A program made the position numbers and the translations under genes. From contig DAOSPF010000004.1 of the NCBI GenBank assembly GCA_035374585.1, forward strand, positions 17,326 to 81,325: a DNA stretch of 64,000 nucleotides. Reading direction: 5' to 3'. This DNA comes from JAKPQD01 sp029572965 (GTDB lineage Bacteria; Bacteroidota; Bacteroidia; Bacteroidales; DTGW01). Shown here one piece after another: positions 44,956 to 53,570 of this stretch (positions are counted from its first letter, which is position 1; each line of letters starts with the position of its first letter). The notes under the pieces are model-generated. The model saw only the letters and a program-made list of their open reading frames with translations. It was not told where the DNA came from and made no database searches.

Positions 44956-45387
44956 TTATTTTACCAAAGAAGCCTTGTTTACAACAACATCCATCAAGTA
45001 GCCATTGCAAACACCTTTTATTTTAACTGTTTTGCCAATCGATATTTTAGAGGTATCAGCAACCTGGCTTTTCCCCAATGCACAATTGACTCCGGACATG
45101 GCTCCTTCAGGGCGTAAAACAACAACAACAGCATTACTGTCAACAGTTATTTCGGCTACCGGGCCTTCTATTTCAAGAATCTTGCCCAAATACTTGGCAT
45201 TTGCAGTGTTTTCATTGTTTTCAAAATCGGTAACGAGCTGCTTGCTTTGTACCGAATAATCTGTTTTTTGTTTTGCCACGGTATCGTCTGCTTTTCTGAA
45301 AACAAATAAAAGCACTATAAACCCAATTACTGCAAGAGCCAGCCCAATAATGAGGGTATATTTAATAAAAGTCTTCGCTTTTGACAT
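44956..45387 (-). CDS. small membrane-anchored OB-fold protein
   Basis: 143 residues: one N-terminal transmembrane helix (about 9-29) and a periplasmic or cytosolic domain (about 60-143) resembling a nucleic-acid-type OB fold. The motif is GKILEIEGPVAEITVDSNAVVVVLRPEGAMSGVNCALGKSQ and IGKTVKIKGVCNGYLMDVVVNKASLV, which fits the tRNA_anti-like (OB-fold) small envelope proteins of Bacteroidota. Two Cys in the domain could pair. It lies 59 nt downstream of the YceI gene and upstream of holB. Confidence 0.65.
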   Translation of the reverse strand: MSKAKTFIKYTLIIGLALAVIGFIVLLFVFRKADDTVAKQKTDYSVQSKQLVTDFENNENTANAKYLGKILEIEGPVAEITVDSNAVVVVLRPEGAMSGVNCALGKSQVADTSKISIGKTVKIKGVCNGYLMDVVVNKASLVK

Positions 45388-45446
45388 AATAATAAGTTTT
45401 AATGGATAAAGGAGAACAAAAGTATGGTAAAAAAGAAAATTGTGGC

Positions 45447-45998
45447 TTATTTTTTCTCAGCTTTCAGTTCGAGGTTAATCTTTACATCTACAATTTTAGC
45501 CACCCTGTTTTCTACTACTTTAGGTACTTTTATATCATAATCGGCAATAGAAACCTTGAAATTGCTCGAACCAACAATTACACCGTCTTTTAATGAAACA
45601 ACAACCGGCAAGCTCACGTTTTTTGTTTTTCCATGAATGGTAAGCTGTCCTTCGGCAGTAAGCTTAGTTTCGGCAGAGGAAAGCTTTGCCATGTCAAAGC
45701 CTGCGATTTTGCCTTTGAAATTTGCCTTAGGATAAAGGTGCGATTCCATGTAGGTTTCGTTGAAATGCTCTGAGGCTGTTGCCAGTGTAAATTCAAAAGC
45801 TTTTATAAGCATAGCGCAGGCTACATTGCCAGTTTGAGTTTCCAGTACGCAAAAAACCTGATTGTTGGTGCCATCAATATCAATTACATCAGTGTGCGAC
45901 ATAAAATAAGCTTTACCTGTTTTGGTAAAGTACTTGTCCTGACTGTAAGTAGTACAAATAAAACAAAGTGACAAAACAAGAAATAGTATGTGTTTCAT
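45447..45998 (-). CDS. YceI-family lipid/isoprenoid-binding protein
   Basis: 183 residues, periplasmic, with a signal peptide ending near TYSQD. The YceI lipocalin-like domain is seen in FTKTGKAYFMSHTDVIDIDGTNNQV, FNETYMESHLYPKANFKGKIAGFD, LTAEGQLTIHGKTKNVSLPVVVSLKDG and IADYDIKVPKVVENRVAKIVDVKINLELKAEK. Members bind amphiphilic lipids or isoprenoids. It lies between a DUF5777-like gene (15 nt) and the OB-fold gene, in one minus-strand operon. Partners of this set are often found together in Bacteroidota. Confidence 0.85.
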   Translation of the reverse strand: MKHILFLVLSLCFICTTYSQDKYFTKTGKAYFMSHTDVIDIDGTNNQVFCVLETQTGNVACAMLIKAFEFTLATASEHFNETYMESHLYPKANFKGKIAGFDMAKLSSAETKLTAEGQLTIHGKTKNVSLPVVVSLKDGVIVGSSNFKVSIADYDIKVPKVVENRVAKIVDVKINLELKAEKK

Positions 45999-46013
45999 GA
46001 TATTAGTGTGTAA

Positions 46014-46925
46014 TTATTGTTGAGTTGTTTTTCTTCCTAAGGTGAAAACCATAGAAATGTTGAAGCCAAGACGGATATCTCCATCTGTGAACGATTCTGA
46101 GGATTGTGTCAACATCCCCGGCTCGAGCATTGAAGAACTGTTGGTGAGCATGATTTGAAAAACGTGCCCTGAAACCTGGATATCAACTCCAATGTTTACC
46201 GGGTCATAGTATTTTTGTGTGGCAGTGTTTCTGTCGCCTATCACGTAAAAGTATTCAGCATTGACCGAGAAAGTGTTGGTGAGCTTATAGCGCCCCCCAA
46301 TGCCTAAAGCATAGTAGTCATTATCTTGTTGGGGGGTTTCGACCATGTTGCGGTGTACAAAGGTTGGCGAGAGCTGCAACGACAATTTTGGCGAAAACAT
46401 CCGTGAAATTAGCAATTGATGGGTATAGCTGCACCTGCGGCTGAAATCATCGTTTCGTTCCTTGTCATTCTCATAGTTATAGGCATCGGCTGCCATTGTC
46501 GAAACCCAAACAACATTTACTGGGATGGTTCTTTTCGATGATTTTTGTTGGCGAAAAACCGAAACTTTGGCAAAACCATTGAAGAAGGCATCACTTTGTC
46601 TGCCAATACCTGCCATCAGGTAGTCTGTAATACCATATTCGAGGCTTAGGTACGAGTGCGACCCGTCAATGCCCCAAAAACGGTTGTACCCTTCGCTTAC
46701 CTGGTCAAAACGGTGGTGAACCCTGAAGTCGAGCCCGCCTTTGGGTATCATTTGAGTAGATTGAAAATTGACAATGCGACTGGAATAAAATGTCCCTAAA
46801 GCATAATCTACGTGGTCTGCCATTTGTTCATCCAGAAAAGCATCAAGGTCGTCCTGGGCTTTGAGGCCAATGGTTGAGATAAAAGTGGCTAAAAATATTA
46901 TATAACTGTATTTCATGTGTCTCAT
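46014..46925 (-). CDS. DUF5777-family outer-membrane beta-barrel protein
   Basis: 303 residues. An in-frame ATG nine bases further (MKYSYIIF) may be the true start. The signal peptide ends near LKAQD. The body is barrel-like, with YALGTFYSSRIVNFQSTQMIPKGGLDFRVHHRFD, then the YLSLEYGITDYLMAGIGRQ segment, and ends FNISMVFTLGRK. This matches the DUF5777 family (recognised by the FYSSRIVN...HRFG-like start). It lies in one operon with the LamG lipoprotein and YceI; ligand or partner unknown. Confidence 0.75.
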   Translation of the reverse strand: MRHMKYSYIIFLATFISTIGLKAQDDLDAFLDEQMADHVDYALGTFYSSRIVNFQSTQMIPKGGLDFRVHHRFDQVSEGYNRFWGIDGSHSYLSLEYGITDYLMAGIGRQSDAFFNGFAKVSVFRQQKSSKRTIPVNVVWVSTMAADAYNYENDKERNDDFSRRCSYTHQLLISRMFSPKLSLQLSPTFVHRNMVETPQQDNDYYALGIGGRYKLTNTFSVNAEYFYVIGDRNTATQKYYDPVNIGVDIQVSGHVFQIMLTNSSSMLEPGMLTQSSESFTDGDIRLGFNISMVFTLGRKTTQQ

Positions 46926-46936
46926 TTTTTTCGGGA

Positions 46937-47683
46937 TTAAAATTTCTTAAGGTTTTCACGTTCATCTTTGGTCAATGCCCGCTTGTAAATAAGCAAATCG
47001 TCGATATATCCTTTGAAAAAGCCTTTATTGGCGCTGCTTTTGCCAATACAAACCTGGCCGTTTTTATAGTCAATGTTTTTAGGGAGCAGGCGCCATGCAT
47101 CTTCTCCATTGATTTTGTTGTAAAATATCAGTTTGTTGACCCCGTCATTTACAATTTCTATAATAACCAAATTCCATTCGGTATAAGTATCAATGGTATT
47201 TGTTTTATCTTCAGTTTTTTGGTCACCCACAATCAGGTTGATGTCAGAAGCACCGGTAGTGCCATCTACCTCAAAAACTGTTGCTCCCTGGCCTATATCA
47301 ACAAGTACAGGTTTGGGTTCACTCAGGTATTTTAGTTGTTGTTCGCTTTTTAGCCAAAAACAAACCGTAAGTGTGTCATATTTTTGGTTCAATACCTTAA
47401 TAGAATTGTTGCCATTAAGATAAAGACATGCTTTTGATAATGCGCCACGGGTATTATTTGAGTAACTGACCTCATTTTCAGCTTCAACTGTCTGACCATT
47501 ATTTGTTTTTTCATTTAGAGAATTGTCAAAAGCAAAAAAAGCAATCAGCCCTTTGGTGCCATACTGATATACAGAGTCTGTACTGGCATGTTCTTTTTTC
47601 CAATCCTCTTCATTTTGATAAGTGCAGGCAGCCAACATGGCTATTATAGTAATAGCAGCCCATGTAAAATAGTTGTGCTTCAT
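46937..47683 (-). CDS. LamG-like (concanavalin A-type) lipoprotein
   Basis: 248 residues. The lipobox MLAAC gives a lipidated Cys at about 20. The rest is a laminin-G/jelly-roll domain: GTKGLIAFFAFDNSLNEKTNNG, GALSKACLYLNGNNSIKVLN, LTVCFWLKSEQ, DTYTEWNLVIIEI and KGFFKGYIDDLLIYKRALTKDERENL, all typical of LamG_3-type lectin-like domains. It may bind glycans at the cell surface or periplasm. It heads the operon with the DUF5777 and YceI genes (gaps 11 and 15 nt). Confidence 0.8.
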   Translation of the reverse strand: MKHNYFTWAAITIIAMLAACTYQNEEDWKKEHASTDSVYQYGTKGLIAFFAFDNSLNEKTNNGQTVEAENEVSYSNNTRGALSKACLYLNGNNSIKVLNQKYDTLTVCFWLKSEQQLKYLSEPKPVLVDIGQGATVFEVDGTTGASDINLIVGDQKTEDKTNTIDTYTEWNLVIIEIVNDGVNKLIFYNKINGEDAWRLLPKNIDYKNGQVCIGKSSANKGFFKGYIDDLLIYKRALTKDERENLKKF

Positions 47684-47817
47684 AAAAATTAGTTATAGTT
47701 TGAGCGGTCTAAGTTAGGGTTTGAAATTTAAACAGACAATGATTAACTGATTTTTAACAGGTTTTTTAAATGTTGAAAATACACTTTTAAAATTAAAAAA
47801 AAGGGCCAATCTTGTTG

Positions 47818-47825
47818 TATATTTG
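47818..47825 (+). promoter_or_regulatory. -7 promoter element (TATATTTG) for sodB
   Basis: TATATTTG matches TAnnTTTG and lies 60 nt before the sodB start. The -33 element is not clear. Confidence 0.4.
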
Positions 47826-47885
47826 CTGTTGTATAAAATTGACTTGACAATTGCTTAAAAATTCATTATATTAGAATAAAAAACA

Positions 47886-48470
47886 ATGAAACACGAATTG
47901 CCAGTTTTGCCTTATGCTGCCGATGCTTTAAATGCGGTTATTAGTCCAAAGACTATTGAATTTCATTATGGGAAACACCACCAGGCCTATGTAAACAATC
48001 TCAACAACCTTATACCCGGCTCTGCCTTTGAGAATGCAAGCCTTGAAACTATCATCCGTGAGGCCGATGGAGGTATATTTAATAATGGGGCCCAAGTTTG
48101 GAACCACACCTTTTATTTTATGACTTTTTCTGCAACTCCGCAGGCTGAACCAACGGGGCCTTTGGCTGATGCCATAGTAAAAAAATATGGTTCCTTTGCC
48201 GATTTTAAAGCAGCTTTTGCAAAATCTGCAACAACTTTATTTGGTTCTGGTTGGGCTTGGTTAGTACTAAGGCCGGACAATACGCTTGATATTGTCCAGG
48301 AACCTAATGCCGGAAACCCTATGCGGCAAGGATTGAAGCCACTTTTAACCTGTGATGTATGGGAACACGCCTATTATCTCGATTATCAAAACAGGAGGCC
48401 GGATTATATTGAGGCTTTTTGGAAAATTGTAGATTGGAAAATTGTTTCTGAAAGATTTTTAAAACAATAA
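47886..48470 (+). CDS. sodB: superoxide dismutase, Fe/Mn type
   Basis: Converts superoxide to oxygen and hydrogen peroxide in the cytosol. 194 residues, standard length. Metal ligands are His27 (IEFHYGKHHQAYVNNLN), His74 (VWNHTFYF), Asp157 and His161 (DVWEHAYYLDYQNRRPDYIEAFW). The FNNGAQVWNHTFYF segment favours the Fe or cambialistic subgroup. It is monocistronic with a 60-nt leader. Confidence 0.95.
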   Translation: MKHELPVLPYAADALNAVISPKTIEFHYGKHHQAYVNNLNNLIPGSAFENASLETIIREADGGIFNNGAQVWNHTFYFMTFSATPQAEPTGPLADAIVKKYGSFADFKAAFAKSATTLFGSGWAWLVLRPDNTLDIVQEPNAGNPMRQGLKPLLTCDVWEHAYYLDYQNRRPDYIEAFWKIVDWKIVSERFLKQ

Positions 48471-48597
48471 CTTTTGTTTTTGGGTTATTGGTACAAATTT
48501 TGTTGACATTTGCAACTTCAAAATTTGATAAAATTTTGATTTTTCATTTTAGTTAAAATTTTGAAGTTCAGGATTTTAGAAACATTTTTCACAGAGT

Positions 48598-49386
48598 ATG
48601 AATTATATTGAAGCGTTCATTTTAGCGGTTGTTGAAGGTATCACTGAATTTTTGCCCGTTTCGTCAACTGGGCACATGGTAGCCTCCTCTACATTGATGG
48701 GAATAGCACATGATGACTTTACAAAGCTTTTTACTATTGTTATTCAGTTTGGGGCCATTCTTTCAGTTATTGTATTGTATTGGAAAAAATTTTTTCAAAG
48801 TATTAATTTTTACCTGAAATTATTTGTGGGTTTTATCCCGGCAGCTATTTTTGGCGTATTGTTTAGCGACCAGATTGACGCAATGCTCGAAAATGCCATT
48901 ATTGTAGGCATAATGTTAATTATTGGAGGAGTATTCTTCTTATTTGTGGACAAACTTTTTGAAAAAACACAAGTTGACGACAATCTGCCAGGCTATAAAA
49001 AGTCCTTTATCATTGGTTTTTTTCAGTGCATAGCTATGATACCAGGGGTATCTCGGTCGGCAGCCACTATCATTGGGGGGTTAAGCCAGAAGATGACGCG
49101 TAAAGCGGCTGCCGAGTTTTCATTTTTTCTTGCTGTGCCAACCATGTTTGCGGCTACTACCAAGAAATTGTATGATTTTTATCAGGATGGGATAATGATG
49201 AATGCTGAACAGGTTAAAATTCTTGCTTTCGGAAATATTGTTGCTTTTATAGTAGCCATCATTGCTATCAAATCTTTTATCACATTTTTGACAAAGCATG
49301 GGTTTAAGCTGTTTGGTTATTATAGGATTATAGCAGGAATCCTCATTTTGGTAATGGTAATGTTTGGCTTTCAATTGAAATTTTAG
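48598..49386 (+). CDS. uppP: undecaprenyl-diphosphatase (BacA/UppP)
   Basis: Removes a phosphate from undecaprenyl pyrophosphate to regenerate the lipid carrier for cell-wall and surface-glycan synthesis. It has 262 residues and about eight membrane helices. Catalytic motifs are VEGITEFLPVSSTGHMV (Glu and His) and PGVSRSAATIIGG (Ser and Arg). It starts the run uppP-truB-queA-plug, with only 1 nt between its stop and the truB start. Confidence 0.95.
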   Translation: MNYIEAFILAVVEGITEFLPVSSTGHMVASSTLMGIAHDDFTKLFTIVIQFGAILSVIVLYWKKFFQSINFYLKLFVGFIPAAIFGVLFSDQIDAMLENAIIVGIMLIIGGVFFLFVDKLFEKTQVDDNLPGYKKSFIIGFFQCIAMIPGVSRSAATIIGGLSQKMTRKAAAEFSFFLAVPTMFAATTKKLYDFYQDGIMMNAEQVKILAFGNIVAFIVAIIAIKSFITFLTKHGFKLFGYYRIIAGILILVMVMFGFQLKF

Positions 49387-49387
49387 T

Positions 49388-50086
49388 ATGACGGCCGAAG
49401 ATTTTAAAGCAGGACAAGTTATCCTTATTGATAAGCCGCTTACCTGGACTTCATTCAACGTGGTAAGCAAGATAAAATATGCCCTGAAACGTCAGTTACA
49501 ACTGAAAGACCTTAAAGTTGGCCATGCCGGGACACTTGACCCGCTGGCAACAGGTTTGCTTATTGTTTGCACAGGCCGTAAGACTAAAGAGATAGAATCA
49601 ATACAAAATACTGAAAAGGAATATATTGCTACTATCGAGTTTGGGAAAACTACCCCATCGTATGACTTGGAAACTCAGTATAATGGCCAATTCCCTTTTG
49701 AACATATAGATGAAGAAGCCATAAATAAAGCATTTCAGTCTTTCTTGGGTGAAAGTCTGCAGGTGCCGCCTGTATTTTCTGCCAAAATGATTGACGGTAA
49801 ACGGGCATACAAATATGCCCGCAAAGGAACAGAAGTAGAAATGCGGCCTAATATTATCAATATTAGCGAGTTAGAAATAATAAGTTTTGAACGCCCGGTA
49901 TTAGTTGTACGCATCAAATGTAGCAAGGGTACATACATCAGATCGTTTGCATACGACCTTGGCAAAGCCTTGCAAAGTGGCGCACACTTGAAAGGCCTAC
50001 GTCGCACGGCCTCAGGAAATTATCATGTAAATGATGCAATTTCTTTAGACACATTTCAGGAAAAATTAGTAACTTTGCAGCCTTAA
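49388..50086 (+). CDS. truB: tRNA pseudouridine-55 synthase (TruB)
   Basis: Forms pseudouridine at position 55 of tRNAs. 232 residues. Motifs are ILIDKPLTWTSFNVVSKIK, catalytic Asp51 in GHAGTLDPLATGLL, and VPPVFSAKMIDGKRAYKYARKG and CSKGTYIRSFAYDLGKAL. It lacks a long C-terminal PUA domain and is of normal short bacterial type. It sits between uppP and queA, part of a housekeeping operon. Confidence 0.95.
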   Translation: MTAEDFKAGQVILIDKPLTWTSFNVVSKIKYALKRQLQLKDLKVGHAGTLDPLATGLLIVCTGRKTKEIESIQNTEKEYIATIEFGKTTPSYDLETQYNGQFPFEHIDEEAINKAFQSFLGESLQVPPVFSAKMIDGKRAYKYARKGTEVEMRPNIINISELEIISFERPVLVVRIKCSKGTYIRSFAYDLGKALQSGAHLKGLRRTASGNYHVNDAISLDTFQEKLVTLQP

Positions 50087-50145
50087 AATTTTATAAAATA
50101 TTGAATAGCAACAAGTTGCTTGTTTAAACATTAATATTATAAACA

Positions 50146-51195
50146 ATGAAATTATCCCAGTACAAGTTTGCGTTGCCTGCCGAGTTGATTGCAAGCTATC
50201 CTTCTCCAAACCGTGATGATGCACGGTTGATGGTAGTCGACAGAAAAACGGGAGAAATAGAGCATAAAATTTTTCATGAAATCATCAATTATTTTGAAGA
50301 AAATGATGTGATGGTTTTCAACAATACCAAAGTATTCCCGGCACGCTTGTACGGGAACAAAGAAAAAACAGGTGCTGAGATTGAAGTGTTTCTTTTACGC
50401 GAACTTAATCGCGAACAGCGCTTGTGGGATGTACTGGTTGACCCTGCCCGCAAAATACGTATTGGCAATAAACTTTATTTTGGTCAGGACGATTCGTTAG
50501 TTGCTGAAGTTATTGACAATACCACCTCTCGTGGACGTACGTTGCGTTTTCTGTTTGACGGTGACTATGATGCATTTAAAGAAACATTGTATAGTTTAGG
50601 TGAGACCCCTCTCCCAAAAACAATAAAAAGACCTGTTGAAGCCGAAGACCGTGAACGTTACCAGACGGTATTTGCACAACACGAAGGGGCTGTTGCTGCG
50701 CCTACTGCAGGATTACACTTTAGTAAACCTCTCCTCAAACGCCTCGAAATAAAGGGCGTTGAGTTTGGATTTATTACGTTGCACGTTGGCCTGGGCAGTT
50801 TCCGTTCTGTTGACGTTGAAGATCTTACTAAACACAAGATGGATTCGGAGAGGATTATTATTTCAGAAGAAGTCGCCAATATTGTTAATAAAGCAAAAGA
50901 AGGTAAAGGAAAAATATGTGCTGTCGGGACAACTGTGCTTCGTACCCTCGAAAGCTCTGTAACCACCAATGGTACACTTAAACCTTATGATGGTTGGACC
51001 AACAAATTCATCTTTCCTCCTTATGATTTTAGTGTCCCCAACAGTATGATTACCAACTTTCATTTGCCTTTATCAACGCTTTTAATGACTGTATCGGCTT
51101 TTGCCGGGTATGACCTGTTGTTTAAAGCATATAAAGTGGCCATTAAAGAAAAATACCGCTTTGGTACTTACGGCGATGCAATGCTGATTTTGTAA
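50146..51195 (+). CDS. queA: S-adenosylmethionine:tRNA ribosyltransferase-isomerase (QueA)
   Basis: Makes epoxyqueuosine in tRNA from SAM and preQ1-tRNA. 349 residues: MKLSQYKFALPAELIASYPSPNRDDARLMVVDR, FNNTKVFPARLYG, ETPLPKTIKRP, RYQTVFAQHEGAVAAPTAGLHFS, FITLHVGLGSFRSV and MITNFHLPLSTLLMTVSAFAGYD are all signature segments of QueA. The gap of 59 nt to truB holds a short AGCAAC-type inverted repeat but no strong terminator. Confidence 0.96.
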   Translation: MKLSQYKFALPAELIASYPSPNRDDARLMVVDRKTGEIEHKIFHEIINYFEENDVMVFNNTKVFPARLYGNKEKTGAEIEVFLLRELNREQRLWDVLVDPARKIRIGNKLYFGQDDSLVAEVIDNTTSRGRTLRFLFDGDYDAFKETLYSLGETPLPKTIKRPVEAEDRERYQTVFAQHEGAVAAPTAGLHFSKPLLKRLEIKGVEFGFITLHVGLGSFRSVDVEDLTKHKMDSERIIISEEVANIVNKAKEGKGKICAVGTTVLRTLESSVTTNGTLKPYDGWTNKFIFPPYDFSVPNSMITNFHLPLSTLLMTVSAFAGYDLLFKAYKVAIKEKYRFGTYGDAMLIL

Positions 51196-51210
51196 CAAAA
51201 GCAGACAGTG

Positions 51211-52470
51211 ATGGACAAACTGCTTGCAATAGTTTTTCTTTGTTGGGGCATTTACTGTTTAGATGCTCAAACAAAGAATGACACTATTTGCGACAAAGAT
51301 ATCCATACCATTCAGCTTTATGTTGAAGGTTGGGAGATGTCTAACCCTGTTATTTTTCTCAACTCACAAGATAAATTGCACCTTTCTTTCGACGACCTTT
51401 CGGGAAACCCCAAAAAGCTTTATTATACCATCATTCACTGTAATGAAAAGTGGGAACAAGAAAATGTTTCGTATTACGAAATAGCCGAAGGTTTTGAATC
51501 AAACCCGCTGATGGATTATAAATACTCTGTTAGCACAGTGGTCAACTATTTGCACTATGACCTAATTTTTCCCAACGAAAACTGCAGACCAATTGTATCT
51601 GGCAATTATTTGCTCATTGTTTTTGCAGACAACGATATAGAGAAGGTTGTTTTTCAAAGAAAGTTTTATGTTGTTGAAAAATCTGCTATTATCGACTTCC
51701 GTATTATCAAACCTGAAATAGCACGCTATATGCAAAGACAACACCAGTTTTATCTGGTTGTTACACCCGATGTGCAGAATAGTATTGACCTAAGGTCAGA
51801 AATTAAGGCTGTTGTGGTGCAAAATTTTAATTTTAACACCCGAAAAACCTGTTATTTGGCCCAGTTGCAGGATAATAAAATATTGGTGTATGACAACCCG
51901 GACTCGAACCTTTTCATGGGTTTAAACGAGTTTCGCAATTTTGATATAAAAAGTATCCGTTATCAAAGCCCGCGTATCAAGTCTATCTCATACCTGATGA
52001 ACTGGTACGAAGTTGTTCTCCATCCTGACTCTTGGCGCAATAAAAAACAATATTTTTCTGAACAGGATATCAATGGAAAGTTTTTTATCGAAAACTCAAA
52101 CGGAAAAACAAAAGATATAGATGCCGACTATGTAATGGTGTATTTTCGCCTTCTAACTCCTGATAGCCTTGAAAGAGGCAATTTATATGTGAATGGGGCA
52201 TTCAATAACTGGCAATGTAATGAATATTCGCGTTTAAAATATGATACGCTTGAACATGCTTATAAAATTAACCTTCTGCTAAAACAAGGTTATTACAATT
52301 ATCTGTTTGTATACAAGGAAGCTCCTTCCAGTATTCCTGATTATGTTTTTGTTGAACGTTCGCACTATGAAACCGAAAATGAATACCAAGCTTTCATCTA
52401 CTATCAAATGCCAGGCGAACGCTATCAAAGGCTTATAGGATATGCAGTAGCCAATTCATTGCACAAATAG
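51211..52470 (+). CDS. type IX secretion plug protein (DUF5103)
   Basis: The ATG at 51211 is preferred over the overlapping GTG three bases earlier. About 419 residues with a signal peptide (ends near YCLDAQ). The DUF5103 pattern is seen: IHTIQLYVEGWEMSNPVIFLNSQDKLHLSFDDLSGNPKKLYYTIIHCNEKWEQEN, then YKYSVSTVVNYLHYDLIFPNEN, and a C-terminal Ig-like or starch-binding region (NLYVNGAFNNWQCNEYSRLKYD). In Flavobacterium this family plugs the periplasmic side of the SprA translocon (established). Its presence suggests an active T9SS in the organism; sprA is not in the window. It lies 15 nt after queA. Confidence 0.75.
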   Translation: MDKLLAIVFLCWGIYCLDAQTKNDTICDKDIHTIQLYVEGWEMSNPVIFLNSQDKLHLSFDDLSGNPKKLYYTIIHCNEKWEQENVSYYEIAEGFESNPLMDYKYSVSTVVNYLHYDLIFPNENCRPIVSGNYLLIVFADNDIEKVVFQRKFYVVEKSAIIDFRIIKPEIARYMQRQHQFYLVVTPDVQNSIDLRSEIKAVVVQNFNFNTRKTCYLAQLQDNKILVYDNPDSNLFMGLNEFRNFDIKSIRYQSPRIKSISYLMNWYEVVLHPDSWRNKKQYFSEQDINGKFFIENSNGKTKDIDADYVMVYFRLLTPDSLERGNLYVNGAFNNWQCNEYSRLKYDTLEHAYKINLLLKQGYYNYLFVYKEAPSSIPDYVFVERSHYETENEYQAFIYYQMPGERYQRLIGYAVANSLHK

Positions 52471-52486
52471 CACTTGATTTTTCAGA

Positions 52487-53068
52487 TCATTTAGTCGAAA
52501 ATAGCTTCTCTTCTACCAATCTAATTAGGATATGTATCACCTTGATGTGAATTTCCTGCGTCCTGTCTGAATATTGAGTCTTAGGGGCCCTAATTTCTAC
52601 ATCTGCTATTGAAGCCAGTTTTCCGCCATCTTTGCCAGTCAAGGCCAGCACCTTTATACCCATTTGTTTTGCCACCTGGGCTGCTTTTAAAACATTGGCA
52701 GAGTTGCCGCTGGTGCTTATTGCCAATAAAACATCGCCCGGTTTGCCTATTGATTCTATAAAACGTGAAAATATAGCGTCAAAACCATAGTCATTACCGG
52801 TACATGTTATGTGCGATGCGTCAGATATAGCAATAGCGGGTAGTGCAGGACGTTCGCCACGGAACCGCCCCGACAGTTCTTCGGCAAAGTGCATGGCATC
52901 GCTCATGCTTCCTCCATTGCCGCAAGAGATAATTTTACCTCCGGCTTTGATGCTGTCGACAAGCATTTGACTGGCATTGTCTATGTTTTTGACCTGTTGC
53001 GTATCTTCAATAAAACATTGGAGGGTATGCAAGGCCTCTAATAAGTCTTTTTCTATGTCATTGGTCAT
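52487..53068 (-). CDS. gmhA: sedoheptulose-7-phosphate isomerase (GmhA)
   Basis: First step in ADP-heptose synthesis for LPS inner core. The start at 53068 (MTNDIEKDLL) is chosen because it gives 193 residues, the family's normal length; the longer frame from 53128 adds an unlikely N-terminus. SIS domain motifs are GGKIISCGNGGSMSDAMHFAEELSGRF, ALPAIAISDASHITCTGNDYGFDAIFSRFIES, DVLLAISTSGNSANVLKAA, and the C-terminal EIHIKVIHILIRLVEE. A 40-bp dispersed element lies about 140 nt upstream. Confidence 0.9.
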   Translation of the reverse strand: MTNDIEKDLLEALHTLQCFIEDTQQVKNIDNASQMLVDSIKAGGKIISCGNGGSMSDAMHFAEELSGRFRGERPALPAIAISDASHITCTGNDYGFDAIFSRFIESIGKPGDVLLAISTSGNSANVLKAAQVAKQMGIKVLALTGKDGGKLASIADVEIRAPKTQYSDRTQEIHIKVIHILIRLVEEKLFSTK

Positions 53069-53206
53069 AAGCTTTTCGACAGTTAAAATAATTTCGACAA
53101 AAATACCTTTCGCAATGGATTGAAGCAACCTTTTTTCAAAAAAATGTCAATATTGTAAAAAGGATCTTTTAAACGGTTCTTTTTACCAATGAATATTTTT
53201 TTTGTT

Positions 53207-53246
53207 TTCATCCTTGTTTGTGTTTAACGAATCATGCTCGTTTCAT
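53207..53246 (-). repeat. 40-bp dispersed element, copy B
   Basis: The reverse complement of these 40 bases matches 2601-2640 with one mismatch. Like copy A it reads toward a gene, here gmhA (start 53068). After it the minus strand continues GGATGAAAACAAAAAAAA, without the terminator-like hairpin that follows copy A. Confidence 0.8.
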
Positions 53247-53356
53247 GGCTTGTTTATCTTCTTTTGCGGGTGCGAAAAAGAAGTAAACAATCTTATTTTT
53301 GAACATACGAAATAGAATTGGTTGAAGCCTTTTGATGGCATTATTCTTTATTTTTT

Positions 53357-53496
53357 TCACCATTGTCCGATATAAAACTAAATATTAGGCTAAAGCCCAA
53401 TTACATCATAACTTCGACTCCAGCCTCAGGACTGGGGTTGCAAATAGTAACTTGCTGAATGACTTTAGTCTTGGTACTATTATCGGACAACAGTGA
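53357..53496. mobile_element. 140-bp MITE-like element with 16-bp imperfect terminal inverted repeats
   Basis: TCACCATTGTCCGATA (53357-53372) is inverted as TATCGGACAACAGTGA (53481-53496), agreeing at 14 of 16 positions. The interior holds two small hairpins, GGCTAAAGCC (53388-53397) and CCAGCCTCAGGACTGG. There is no coding capacity and no obvious target-site duplication. It looks like a small non-autonomous transposable element or the degenerated ends of one; the parent family is not recognised. Confidence 0.5.
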
Positions 53497-53543
53497 TACT
53501 TTTTATGATAATTAAAACAATTCTAAATGAAAAAAGCATCAGG

Positions 53544-53570
53544 TTTGTGTTGTTTATTTATATAATTTTG
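53544..53570 (+). promoter_or_regulatory. promoter of the LtaS-like gene
   Basis: TTTG at 53544-53547 and TAATTTTG at 53563-53570 are 19 nt apart, the Bacteroidota -33/-7 layout. The start codon is at 53593, 22 nt after the -7 element. Confidence 0.65.

Noticed and set aside
44474..45001. 175-codon plus-strand frame
   Set aside because: Antisense shadow of holB and the OB-fold gene boundary; Ser/Arg/Cys-rich without motifs.
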